Source of the DNA: an uncultured Thermoleophilia bacterium
GTDB taxonomy: Bacteria; Actinomycetota; Thermoleophilia; UBA2241
Assembly (NCBI GenBank): GCA_903927755.1
Contig: CAIYOD010000042.1
Location: 78,670 to 142,669 of the forward strand
Direction of reading: 5' to 3'
DNA: 64,000 nt
In this document: piece after piece, positions 48,497 to 56,711 of the stretch
How positions within the stretch are numbered: the stretch's first letter is position 1
Layout of the letters: each line of letters starts with the position of its first letter
Notes under the pieces: generated by a model
What the model was told of the DNA's origin: nothing
The model's input: the letters and a program-made list of their open reading frames with translations, nothing else
Database searches by the model: none
Translations under genes and position numbers: made by a program

Positions 48497-49366
48497 ATGG
48501 ACGATGCAGCCTGGCCGCGGGCCCGCGCGTTGACGGAGGACGAGGTCTCCGCGGGGGCCGCCGTCGTCGCGGATCGCGCCGCAGAGGCCCAGGTCCCGGG
48601 CCGCATGCCGGCCATCTACCTGGGTCACGGCGCGCCGCCGCTGCTGGACGACGCGCTCTGGGTGGCCGAGCTGGCCGCCTGGGCCGGAGCGCTGCCGCAG
48701 CCGAAGGCCGTGCTCATGGTCTCGGCGCACTGGACGCAGGCGCCGCTGACGCTGGGCGCCACGGAGGCCGGCGTGCCGCTCATCTACGACTTCTCCGGCT
48801 TTCCGGACAAGTACTATCAGGCGCGCTATCCGGCCCCGCCGGCTCCCGAGCTGTCCGCGCGTGTTGCCGAGCTGGCCGGCGGCGAGCGGGCGGTGGCGCA
48901 CGAGCCGAGCCGCGGTCTGGATCACGGCGCCTACGTGCCGCTGGTCGCCATGTATCCCTACGCGGACGTCCCCGTCCTGCAACTGGCGCTCCCGACGCTT
49001 GATCCCGAGCGGCTGCTCGAGCTCGGAGCTCGCCTGCGGCCACTCCGCGACGAGGGCGTCCTCATCATCGGCAGTGGGTTCATGACCCACGGCCTGCCGT
49101 ACCTGCGTGAGTTCGTGCTCGACGCGCCGCCGCCGGACTGGTCGAAGGACTTCGACCAGTGGGTGGCGGCGGCCCTCGAGGCCGGCGACGCGGCTGCGCT
49201 CACCGCGTTCCGCGACGTCCCGTCCGCGCGGTACGCCCACCCGACGGTCGAGCACTTCGTCCCGCTCTTCGTCGCGCTCGGCGCCTCCGCGCCTGACGGC
49301 CCCATGACCACGCCGATCTCCGGCTTCTGGTTGGGGCTCTCCAAGCGCTCGGTGCAATTCGCCTGA
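48497..49366 (+). CDS. Extradiol dioxygenase, 4,5-DOPA dioxygenase (YgiD) type
   Basis: A 289-residue LigB-superfamily enzyme. Metal-ligand regions are visible: YLGHGAPP, VSAHWTQ, GLDHGAYVPL and HPTVEHFVPL. Length and order match the zinc/iron DODA family including E. coli YgiD, which opens catecholic rings such as L-DOPA. ATG 48497 follows GAAGGGA by six bases; GTG 48491 is less likely. With the PLP decarboxylase and multicopper oxidase elsewhere in the window it hints at aromatic or catechol chemistry, though the genes are not linked. Confidence 0.9.
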   Translation: MDDAAWPRARALTEDEVSAGAAVVADRAAEAQVPGRMPAIYLGHGAPPLLDDALWVAELAAWAGALPQPKAVLMVSAHWTQAPLTLGATEAGVPLIYDFSGFPDKYYQARYPAPPAPELSARVAELAGGERAVAHEPSRGLDHGAYVPLVAMYPYADVPVLQLALPTLDPERLLELGARLRPLRDEGVLIIGSGFMTHGLPYLREFVLDAPPPDWSKDFDQWVAAALEAGDAAALTAFRDVPSARYAHPTVEHFVPLFVALGASAPDGPMTTPISGFWLGLSKRSVQFA

Positions 49367-49502
49367 TCGAGGCGAGCTCGCGCGCTCGCGGCGGCGCGGG
49401 CGGCTGTGCGATGATGCGGCCGATCTTCGGGGGCCGGTTGTCATCGGGCCCCTGACAGGAGGCACGCCCGCCGCGCGGCCGACCGTCTGAAGGAGGGCGG
49501 GT

Positions 49503-50696
49503 ACGGAGGAGTACCTTCTCAATCTGTTCGGCATCTCCGTGCTCGCCTTCGCCGTGCCGTTCGCGCTCGGCTTCTTCCCGCGGCTCCGCGTGCCGGCGAT
49601 CGTGCTTGAGATCGTCGCCGGGATCCTCGTCGGGCCGCAGGTGCTGGGCTGGCTGCGCGTCGACGATGTCGCCCGCTTCCTCGCCCTGCTCGGGGTCGCG
49701 TTCCTGCTGTTCCTGGCCGGCGCCGAGCTCGATCTCGGCGCGCTCGGCGGCAAGCCGCTGAGGCTCGGGGTCGCGGGCTTCGCCGTTTCCTTCGTTCTTG
49801 CCGTCGCCGGCGCGTTCGCCCTGCAGGCCGTCGGCATCGAGTCCACCCCGCTGCTCGTCGCGGTCGCCCTCTGCTCGACCTCGGTGGGCATCGTCGTACC
49901 GGTGCTCCGCGACACCCACCAGCTGCAGTCGGGCGTCGGGAGGCTCGTGGTCGCCGGCGGGGCTGTGGCCGAGTTCGCCGGCATCGCGCTGCTCGGCGTG
50001 CTCTTCGCGGTCCCGGCGGAGTCCGCGGTCCAGGAACTGCTCTTCGTGGCGATCGGCCTGCTCGTGCTGCTCTGGTTCGTGTTCGTCATCGTCGCGGTCG
50101 GCTGGGGCCTGCGTCGCGCCGCCGCCTGGACACCGGGCAGGCAGGTGGCGGCGCGCCTCGACCTCACGACGTCGCAGATCACCACACGCTTCGTCGTGAT
50201 GGTGGTCCTGGGAGCCGCGTCCATCGCCGCCGTCTTCGGCTTCGAGGTGATCCTCGGCACGTTCATCGCCGGCATCCTCTTCGGGGCGCTGATCCGGGGG
50301 ACGGAGCGAGAGTCCCTGTTCGGGACCCGCCTCGACGCCATCGGCTTCGGCTTCTTCGTGCCCATCTTCTTCATTGTCAGCGGCATGCGCCTCGACATCC
50401 GGGCCGCCCTCACGCCGTCCGGTCTGCTCTCGGTCCTCGGGTTCCTCGCGATTCTGACCGTCGCCCGCGGAGCGCCGGCGCTCCTCTACCGCGGCTCCAT
50501 GAGCTCGCGCGGGGTCCTGGCGAGCGGGCTGATGCTGGCGACCAACGTCTCCTTCATCGTGGTCGCCGCCGAGCTCGGCGTGACGGCCGGGCTTGTGTCC
50601 TCGTCGGTCGCCTCGTCGATGGTCCTGGCCGGCCTGATCTCGGCGGTGCTCTTCCCGGCGCTCTCGCAGTCGGTGCTGGCTCGCGCGTCGTCCTGA
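49503..50696 (+). CDS. CPA2-type cation:proton antiporter, probable ACG start
   Basis: A 397-residue membrane protein with 11-12 hydrophobic segments of the Na+/H+ exchanger (KefB/NapA-like) fold. PAIVLEIVAGILVGPQVLGWL in helix 2 and LLFLAGAELDLGAL are family hallmarks, with the ion-binding region around FAGIALLGV. No TrkA-N domain is fused. The first ATG/GTG/TTG in frame is GTG 49539, which would cut into helix 1 and has no ribosome site. AAGGAGGG (49490-49497) sits at ideal distance from ACG 49503, giving MEEYLLNLFGIS, like family N-termini. An ACG start, or an ATG-to-ACG change, is the simplest reading. Confidence 0.83.
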   Translation, partial: TEEYLLNLFGISVLAFAVPFALGFFPRLRVPAIVLEIVAGILVGPQVLGWLRVDDVARFLALLGVAFLLFLAGAELDLGALGGKPLRLGVAGFAVSFVLAVAGAFALQAVGIESTPLLVAVALCSTSVGIVVPVLRDTHQLQSGVGRLVVAGGAVAEFAGIALLGVLFAVPAESAVQELLFVAIGLLVLLWFVFVIVAVGWGLRRAAAWTPGRQVAARLDLTTSQITTRFVVMVVLGAASIAAVFGFEVILGTFIAGILFGALIRGTERESLFGTRLDAIGFGFFVPIFFIVSGMRLDIRAALTPSGLLSVLGFLAILTVARGAPALLYRGSMSSRGVLASGLMLATNVSFIVVAAELGVTAGLVSSSVASSMVLAGLISAVLFPALSQSVLARASS

Positions 50697-50922
50697 GGGC
50701 GTGAGGTCACCCGGTTTCTGGAGGCCGTGGAGGACGGCGAGGCCTTGTCATCGTGGGCGCGACGCGCATTCTCGGGACCAGGAAGCACGCCGCGGAGCCT
50801 GCGCAGGCGTAGACTCTCACACGCCGCCGCGTCGCTCCCTCCGGCTCCGATCGTCGCCGGCCTCCGGCCACTCGCGCCTCGCGCCGGCCGGAGGCTCAGT
50901 CAGGCGCGAAGCAGGCCTGTGC

Positions 50923-50928
50923 TATCCT
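50923..50928 (+). promoter_or_regulatory. -10 hexamer TATCCT, leaderless promoter of glnS
   Basis: TATCCT ends seven bases before GTG 50936, with no ribosome site between. The 239-base gap upstream holds no gene I can support. Confidence 0.5.
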
Positions 50929-50935
50929 CGGCGCC

Positions 50936-52636
50936 GTGAGCACCGAGACACCGATCCCAGCTGAGCGCGGCGACTTCATCCGCGAGATCGTCGCCGCCGA
51001 CCTCCGCGAGGGGCGGCGCCAGTCCATCGTCACTCGCTTCCCGCCGGAGCCGAACGGCTACCTGCACATCGGTCACGCCAAGTCCATCTGCCTGAACTTC
51101 GGCATCGCTCGCGAGTTCGGCGGCCGCTGCAACCTGCGCTTCGACGATACGAATCCGATGAAGGAAGAGCAGGAGTACATCGACGCCATCGAGGCCGACG
51201 TCCGCTGGCTGGGGTTCGACTGGGGCGAGCACCTGTACTACGCCTCGGACTACTTCGAGCAGCTCTACGAGTGGGCGGTCGACCTCATCAAGGCCGGCAA
51301 GGCCTACGTCGACGATCTCTCGGCCGACGAGATCCGCGAACACCGCGGCACGTTCACCGAGCCCGGCCGCAACAGCCCGTGGCGTGACCGCCCGGCCGAC
51401 GAGAGCCTCGACCTCTTCGCGCGCATGCGCGCCGGGGAGTTCCCGAACGGCGCGCGCGTCCTGCGGGCGAAGATCGACATGGCCGCGCCCAACATCAGCC
51501 TCCGCGACCCGGTGCTGTACCGGATCGTGCACAGCGAGCATCCGCGTACCGGCGACGCCTGGTGCGTGTATCCCACCTACGACTTCGCGCACGGCCAGTC
51601 CGACGCGATCGAGGGCATCACGCACTCCATCTGCACGCTCGAGTTCGAGGCGCACCGGCCGCTCTACGACTGGCTCATCGACAACCTGCCGGTGCCGTCG
51701 CGGCCGCACCAGTACGAGTTCGCGCGGCTGAACCTCACGCACACCGTCCTCTCCAAGCGCGTGCTGCTGCGCCTGGTGAACGAGGGCCACGTGCGTGGCT
51801 GGGACGATCCGCGGATGCCGACCATGTCCGGCCTGCGCCGGCGCGGCTACCCCGCCGAGGGGATCACCGACTTCGCGACGCTGGTCGGCGTGGCCAAGAC
51901 CGACAGCGTGGTCGAGGTCGGCATGCTCGAGCACGCGGTGCGCAACGTCCTCAACCGGGCGGCGTCGCGCCGGTTCGCAGTGCTGGCGCCGCTCAAGATC
52001 GTCATTGAGAATTTCCCCGAGGGGCAGGTCGAGGAGGTGGAGGTCCCCAACAACCCGGAGGACCCGTCCGCCGGGACCCGCAAGGTGCCGTTCTCCCGTG
52101 AGCTCTGGATCGAGCGCGACGACTTCATGGAGGAGCCGGTGCGCAAGTTCTTCCGCCTGGCGCCCGGCCGCGAGGTGCGGCTGCGGTCCGCCTACTTCGT
52201 GACCTGCACCGAGGTCGTGAAGGACGACGCCGGGGAGGTCGTGGAGCTGCGCTGCACGTACGACCCGGCGACGCGCGGCGGCGACGCGCCCGACGGCCGC
52301 CGCCCCAAGGCGACGCTCCACTGGGTGTCCGCCGCGCACGCCGTGCCGGCCGAGGTCCGGCTCTACGACTACCTCTTCAAGAGCCCGTACCCCGGCGCCG
52401 ACGGCGCCGACCTCTTCGACGACCTGAACCCGGAGTCGGAGACGACGCTGAGCGGCTGTTTCGTCGAGGCGTCGCTCGCGGACGTGCCGGCCGGCGAGAC
52501 CGTCCAGTTCGAGCGGCTCGGCTACTTCTGCCCGGATCCCGATTCGGCGGCGGACGCACTGGTCTTCAACCGGACGATGACGCTCAAGGACACCTGGGCG
52601 AAGCTGCAGAAGCAGGGGCGCCAGGACACCGCCTGA
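50936..52636 (+). CDS. glnS: Glutaminyl-tRNA synthetase
   Basis: A 566-residue class Ib synthetase that charges tRNA-Gln with glutamine. [15 protein letters not shown] contains the HIGH motif and VLSKR stands for KMSKS. GlnRS features are present: RFDDTNP, the WLGFDWG region, [22 protein letters not shown] and a full C-terminal anticodon-binding beta-barrel region. These separate it from GluRS. It starts from a leaderless promoter. The cognate tRNA-Gln(CTG) begins 134 bases after the stop. Most actinobacteria make Gln-tRNA through Glu-tRNA amidation, so a direct GlnRS next to its tRNA is notable. Confidence 0.95.
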   Translation: MSTETPIPAERGDFIREIVAADLREGRRQSIVTRFPPEPNGYLHIGHAKSICLNFGIAREFGGRCNLRFDDTNPMKEEQEYIDAIEADVRWLGFDWGEHLYYASDYFEQLYEWAVDLIKAGKAYVDDLSADEIREHRGTFTEPGRNSPWRDRPADESLDLFARMRAGEFPNGARVLRAKIDMAAPNISLRDPVLYRIVHSEHPRTGDAWCVYPTYDFAHGQSDAIEGITHSICTLEFEAHRPLYDWLIDNLPVPSRPHQYEFARLNLTHTVLSKRVLLRLVNEGHVRGWDDPRMPTMSGLRRRGYPAEGITDFATLVGVAKTDSVVEVGMLEHAVRNVLNRAASRRFAVLAPLKIVIENFPEGQVEEVEVPNNPEDPSAGTRKVPFSRELWIERDDFMEEPVRKFFRLAPGREVRLRSAYFVTCTEVVKDDAGEVVELRCTYDPATRGGDAPDGRRPKATLHWVSAAHAVPAEVRLYDYLFKSPYPGADGADLFDDLNPESETTLSGCFVEASLADVPAGETVQFERLGYFCPDPDSAADALVFNRTMTLKDTWAKLQKQGRQDTA

Positions 52637-52718
52637 GCGCGCCCCGGCGGCGCCTCGAGTCGCCGGCCGCCGTGGCCCGCGAAGCGCCGGCCGCGTGGAC
52701 TCTGTTCGCGTGTGACGG

Positions 52719-52747
52719 TTGAGGAGGGTCCCGTCTCGCGGTACACT
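52719..52747 (+). promoter_or_regulatory. Sigma-70-type promoter of tRNA-Gln
   Basis: TTGAGG (52719-52724) and TACACT (52742-52747) are separated by exactly 17 bases, and the tRNA begins 23 bases after the -10 element. This gives the tRNA its own promoter independent of glnS. Confidence 0.65.
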
Positions 52748-52770
52748 TCTGCCCTGCCTTCGGGCACCGC

Positions 52771-52846
52771 TGGCGAGTGGCCTAATTGGCAAGGCACCTG
52801 ACTCTGGATCAGGGGATTGAAGGTTCGAGTCCTTCCTCGCCAGCCA
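52771..52846 (+). tRNA. tRNA-Gln (anticodon CTG)
   Basis: A full cloverleaf: acceptor TGGCGAG pairs with CTCGCCA, the anticodon stem CCTGA/TCAGG encloses loop CTCTGGA with anticodon CTG at 52804-52806, and the T arm has GGTTCGAGTCC. CCA is encoded at 52844-52846. The first pair is U1-A72 with G73 as discriminator, which are the known identity elements for direct charging by bacterial GlnRS. It reads CAG codons. Confidence 0.95.
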
Positions 52847-52954
52847 CTTCTTCCTCCGCCTCCGCGCAGGAGTTGCAGACGGCCATTGCGGGGGTCTCGC
52901 GGAGGGTACGCAGGACGCGATCTACCTGCATAGCAATGGTGGACCGGAGCCCCC

Positions 52955-53611
52955 TCACTCCTCGACCGCGGTCACAACTCCGCTCATCATGTCGACCTCG
53001 AACTCCATTGCGTCGGCCAGATCGGTGCCTGACGCGAAGGTGACCGTCCACACACCGGGCTTGATGCCCGTGTCGACTCCTCCGGGTGCTTCGATTTCGG
53101 CGAACGCGCCGCTCACCATGACGTTCTTGGGCACGGACCCCGACTTCTCACCGAACTCCCGAGCCTTCACGACGGCCTCGGCGGCTCCCACTTCGACTGC
53201 CTCGATGTCGATCACCGTGCGGACTTTGGTGTTCGCCTTCGCCTCGAGCCATCTCCTCGCCGGCTGCGCCGTGCCGTGCTCGACCGAGACCAAGTACAGG
53301 GCGTTCTTGCTCGCCGAGAACAACGCGAAGCTCCACGAATCCGGGACGTCGGCGAGAGCGAGACCGCCGGTGCCCACGGAAGTGAGGATGGCGTCGTCGG
53401 CCACTTGCCTCATGGCCGCTTCGGCCTCCGGCCACGCCATGAGGACACCGTCCTCTTGAGCTGCCGCATCCGGCACCGCGCCTTCGGGTGAGTCGCTGGT
53501 CGTGCTTGAGCTGCCGCAGGCGGCGAGCCCAAGCAGCGCGAGCATCACGGTCAGAAGCAGCAGCACGCCGGCGGTGATCGAACGCGATCCGCGTTTCCCC
53601 TGAGTCCGCAT
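52955..53611 (-). CDS. Lipoprotein of unknown function
   Basis: A 218-residue exported protein. Residues 12-33 form a lipoprotein signal with the lipobox LAAC, followed by a Ser/Thr/Asp-rich linker. The folded part (about 55-218) has no catalytic motif I can name; alternating beta-like segments with VWTVTFASGTDLADAMEFEV near the end resemble PepSY/periplasmic sensor-type alpha-beta domains, weakly. The function is unknown. It stands alone between tRNA-Gln and the tRNA-Glu fragment. Confidence 0.72.
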   Translation of the reverse strand: MRTQGKRGSRSITAGVLLLLTVMLALLGLAACGSSSTTSDSPEGAVPDAAAQEDGVLMAWPEAEAAMRQVADDAILTSVGTGGLALADVPDSWSFALFSASKNALYLVSVEHGTAQPARRWLEAKANTKVRTVIDIEAVEVGAAEAVVKAREFGEKSGSVPKNVMVSGAFAEIEAPGGVDTGIKPGVWTVTFASGTDLADAMEFEVDMMSGVVTAVEE

Positions 53612-53888
53612 GCCCTGCCCCTTCCCCCGTGGCCCTATGGCTCCCGAGGAGTCCGTCCCCAGACCGTGAGATGCGCCGCCCGTCTCAAGCGTCTAGAACA
53701 GGGACTGTCTACGCCCAGCCGGCGGAGAGTTCAAGCGTTTGGGGAGGTCGCTCGGCTGAGGCCGCCGGTCACAACGGACACCCGGGAGTGCCAGTCCGTG
53801 TCATCCACACCCGGGCATTTGGGTTGCAGAATGGTTGCAGCGGGCTGGCTCAGCGGAGGGCAGCGCGGAAGAAACCCCTGGAAATGGG

Positions 53889-53935
53889 TGGTAGCGCATA
53901 CGGGATTCGAACCCGTGTTACCGCCGTGAGAGGGC
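53889..53935 (-). pseudogene. 3' fragment of tRNA-Glu(CTC), probable integration-site scar
   Basis: On the minus strand, loop CTCTCAC with Glu anticodon CTC, stem GGCGG, variable TAAC, a perfect T arm (ACGGG-TTCGAAT-CCCGT), the 3' acceptor strand ATGCGCT, A73 and encoded CCA are all present. The 5' side of the anticodon stem, the D arm and the 5' acceptor strand are replaced by unrelated sequence. This is what remains at one end of an element integrated at a tRNA gene. The surrounding gap 53612-54088 holds no gene I can support; it also carries short doublets (GGTTGCAG near 53830, GCGGCAACA near 54050). Confidence 0.75.
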
Positions 53936-54088
53936 CCTCCGGCGCGCCGTTTCGGGTGTCAGAAGGTGCAGTCTGAGCCTGAGAGCGCGCCTTCAGCATG
54001 AGCCAGTCGGGCCGGCTGTTGCCATCTTGGGGCTGATTGGCGAGGGGTGCGGCAACAAACGCGGCAACAGTAGCCCACTCCGCCCCCC

Positions 54089-55084
54089 TCACATCTTGAT
54101 GCGGTCGCGCAGGCCGACGAGGTTCAGGTCGAGCGCCAAGCCCGCCTCGAACGGTTTCGCGCTGGCTGCGCCAGCCTCGACCTCGCGCGAGTTGGCGTCA
54201 ATCACCTCGTAGATCCAGCTGTACTCAGGTGCCGAGGTGCCCTCGGGCAGCGGCCACAGCCAGTTCGTGAAGTCACCGACGATGAAGGCGACGTACACCG
54301 GCCGGTCTGGATTCGTCATGCCTGCAGACGAGTTCCCGGTGGCTGCGGCAGCTTTGTCGGCCGTCGTCAGCGCCCACCACGCCCATGCGTGAGCGTCGCC
54401 GGCGTTGCTCGCCAGCTGCTTCATCTGGTCGAAGAGCCAGACAGGCGGCTGCTCCGCCAGCTTGTTGGAGAACTCCTTCTCAGTGACCGTGCCGTCCTCC
54501 GAGACGACGCGCATCGAACCCCCGCCGGCGATGAAGACGCCGACCTGGGTGATGCCGTCTGACTCATAGAGGGGGACTTCGCGGCGGTGCTGGTTCTGGG
54601 TCGCCAGGAACCACTTCTCCTCGCCCGGCCCAGACACTGGCCCCCTGAGGTCCTCCCAGTACATGTAGCCGTTCTCGCCCCGTGAGGCGTGCGCGGCCAT
54701 CAGCTCAGGGAATCCAGAACCCGGGTGGTTTGGTCCGTAGGTCTGGCCGCTCGCGTTGGTCGGGTAGGGCGACGGCGACCCGCTGTGACCCAGGTCCGTA
54801 TTGACGTTTGGCCGGAGGTCATTCGCGTCCTGCCTGTGGGAGCCGGACTCGGAGGCGATGGTCACGCCGGCGAAGAGGGAAACGGCGGCTGCGCCCAACC
54901 CGACCGCGGTCACGACGAGGCGACGGCGTCGACGAGGTCGCTGCGCCCGGATCTCGCTCATGACGGACCGACGCAGCTCGCGGAGACGCCCCTCTGAAGG
55001 CTCCGGGACAGGCGGCGCCGGCAGCAGCTGGGCGAGCTCCTCGGCCTCGAAGCCGCGCTCGTCGTCGGTCGGATGCGTGCCCAT
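54089..55084 (-). CDS. Membrane partner of ECF sigma factor, shared extracellular modules (copy 1)
   Basis: A 331-residue single-pass protein. Residues 1-55 are a short cytosolic segment with an amphipathic ELRRSVMSEIRAQ region and an Arg cluster. The membrane helix is at about 57-78. The outside part holds YPTNASGQTYG near 107, YESDGITQVGVF near 172 and a C-terminal module (WLFDQMKQLA, FIVGDFTNWLW, WIYEVIDANSREVE). Its start overlaps the sigma gene stop by one base (TGATG). No zinc-binding anti-sigma motif (HxxxCxxC) is present. It probably restrains the sigma factor and senses an external signal, an inference from context. Confidence 0.7.
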   Translation of the reverse strand: MGTHPTDDERGFEAEELAQLLPAPPVPEPSEGRLRELRRSVMSEIRAQRPRRRRRLVVTAVGLGAAAVSLFAGVTIASESGSHRQDANDLRPNVNTDLGHSGSPSPYPTNASGQTYGPNHPGSGFPELMAAHASRGENGYMYWEDLRGPVSGPGEEKWFLATQNQHRREVPLYESDGITQVGVFIAGGGSMRVVSEDGTVTEKEFSNKLAEQPPVWLFDQMKQLASNAGDAHAWAWWALTTADKAAAATGNSSAGMTNPDRPVYVAFIVGDFTNWLWPLPEGTSAPEYSWIYEVIDANSREVEAGAASAKPFEAGLALDLNLVGLRDRIKM

Positions 55085-55722
55085 CAGCTCCTCTCCTTCT
55101 CCGGTCTCGCGATGCTGGTGCAGACACTTCCTCCCTGTCCGCAGGCTTCGTTAAGTTCCATCGTTGCGGCGCGCATCGCGTGAAGCTCACTGCGACCGAG
55201 GTCCTGGAGACGCGACTTGGCGCGTGAGAGGCGCGAGCGGACCGTGCCGACCGGCACGTCGAGAGCCTCCGCGGCTTGTGCGTAGGTCAGACCCGACCAG
55301 ATGCACAGCGCGACGACCTCCCGTTCGGCTGGCCGCAGTGCGCTCAGCGCCTTCCGGGCGGCGGCAAGCTGCTCCTCCTCGTTCTCGCGCCGCACCAGGT
55401 CGTCGGCGTGGTCGGGGACCGGTTCAGGGTCCGGAATGCGTTCCAGTACGGCTCGATACCGCTTCGAGGAACGGCGCGCGTTGCGCAGTACATTCGTCGC
55501 GATGCCGTACAGCCACGGCTCAAGGCTATCGCCCTCCGGCCGCACCTTCCGGCGCAGGCGCCAGGCGTCAAGGAAGGTCTGTCCGACCACATCTTCAGCT
55601 GCCGCAGGATCGCCAGTGACTCGGCAGGCGTAGCGATAGATGACGCGCGCGTACTCGTCGAAGAGCGTGCCAAAGGCGTCCGCGTCCCCCGCCCTCACGC
55701 GCGCACGAAAGGAGTCCTCCAT
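55084..55722 (-). CDS. ECF sigma factor (copy 3 of the array)
   Basis: A 212-residue group 4 sigma factor. Region 2 lies at about 15-85 (LFDEYARVIYRYACRV, AEDVVGQTFLDAWR) and region 4 at about 120-180 (LRPAEREVVALCIWSGLTYAQAAEALDVPVGTVRSRL). A 35-residue tail after region 4 (with two Cys) is not usual for minimal ECF factors. ATG 55722 is chosen because region 2 starts directly after it; the frame runs open to 55875. It is the first gene of a two-gene operon with the membrane partner. Confidence 0.9.
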   Translation of the reverse strand: MEDSFRARVRAGDADAFGTLFDEYARVIYRYACRVTGDPAAAEDVVGQTFLDAWRLRRKVRPEGDSLEPWLYGIATNVLRNARRSSKRYRAVLERIPDPEPVPDHADDLVRRENEEEQLAAARKALSALRPAEREVVALCIWSGLTYAQAAEALDVPVGTVRSRLSRAKSRLQDLGRSELHAMRAATMELNEACGQGGSVCTSIARPEKERS

Positions 55723-55871
55723 GCCCTTACCTGTCCGCTCCGGGTGAAGAGTTCCATTGATCCGTGATGCGAAGATCCCTTCTGACCACCGTATCAGCGG
55801 CCGGTTGCGCGGAGGCGCGGCAGAGAGGCGCAGCGGCAGCAGCCTGCTTGCAATGGCACCAGGCTCAGCCG

Positions 55872-56621
55872 TCACATACCAGGGAGCGACATGAGATCGA
55901 TCTGTTGCAGGTCCAGCCCCCTGGTGTTCGGTGACGAGTTGGTGCCTCCCGACTCGTCGACCAAATGCGTGGTGGGGTCAATGACCTCGAACCCCCACGC
56001 AACCGGCACGGGCGTCGCCCCCGGCCGAATCGAACGGGGCGTGAAGGCGCCCTGCATGATGAGCAGGTAGGTCGGTCGGCTGTTCTTCGCACTATTCTTC
56101 TGCCAGTGCCCCGGCTCGACGGCCCGCAGCGCCAGCTCCAGCGTCGACTTCGTCCACCAGGCCTGTGTGGCCTTTCCTTGCCGGGCCATGAACCGCGCCT
56201 GCCGGAGCAGCCACTTTGGCGCCTGTGCATCCTGATCGCTGACGCGCTCCAGGGTGTGAGTCTCGGAGCCATTTGGCCGCGTGACAGTCAGCGCGTCAGT
56301 GGCCTCGTCGTAGGTGACCCGCCAAACCGGAGCGCTCATCGTGTTCTCGCCCCAGATGGTGATCGTGTCGTCCTTGAGGCTGGCCGGGAACGGGACCTTG
56401 AAGGAGCGCGGGTAGGTGACCGTATACCAGACGCCGTAGGCCCGGCCCGGGTCCGACGCGATGGACAGCGTGTAAGCCTCGGGCGAATCGGTCTCCTGCC
56501 ACACGCCGACGGCCTTGGTCTCTATCGGGGACCCGTGCGCCAGTCGCGGCGGCAGCACGATGGCCACCACGAGAGCAAACGCCACCAGCGGAATCCCAAC
56601 GAGAAGCACCTTCCTCAACAT
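55872..56621 (-). CDS. Membrane-anchored or secreted protein with only the C-terminal array module
   Basis: A 249-residue protein with an N-terminal hydrophobic helix (about 4-24) and no lipobox. The C-terminal 110 residues repeat the module of the sigma partners: PKWLLRQARFMA, AWWTKSTLELAL, YLLIMQGAFTP and WGFEVIDPTTHLVDE. The YPTN and YESDG modules are missing, replaced by a beta-rich region (residues 30-125). GGAGG lies just before ATG 56621. No sigma gene is attached, so it may be a decoy or accessory sensor subunit. Family not recognised. Confidence 0.65.
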   Translation of the reverse strand: MLRKVLLVGIPLVAFALVVAIVLPPRLAHGSPIETKAVGVWQETDSPEAYTLSIASDPGRAYGVWYTVTYPRSFKVPFPASLKDDTITIWGENTMSAPVWRVTYDEATDALTVTRPNGSETHTLERVSDQDAQAPKWLLRQARFMARQGKATQAWWTKSTLELALRAVEPGHWQKNSAKNSRPTYLLIMQGAFTPRSIRPGATPVPVAWGFEVIDPTTHLVDESGGTNSSPNTRGLDLQQIDLMSLPGM

Positions 56622-56711
56622 TGCGCACCTCCGCTTCTTAGGATCCAGCGTGTGGGACCACTATGTCCCTTGCCTGAGCTTCATCGCTCGCAGGGCGGGC
56701 TGTCGTCGGTG

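Noticed and set aside
53895..53935. A complete tRNA at this position
   Set aside because: The 5' half is absent: no sequence able to pair with the 3' acceptor strand or form a D arm lies upstream, so only a 3' fragment is supported.
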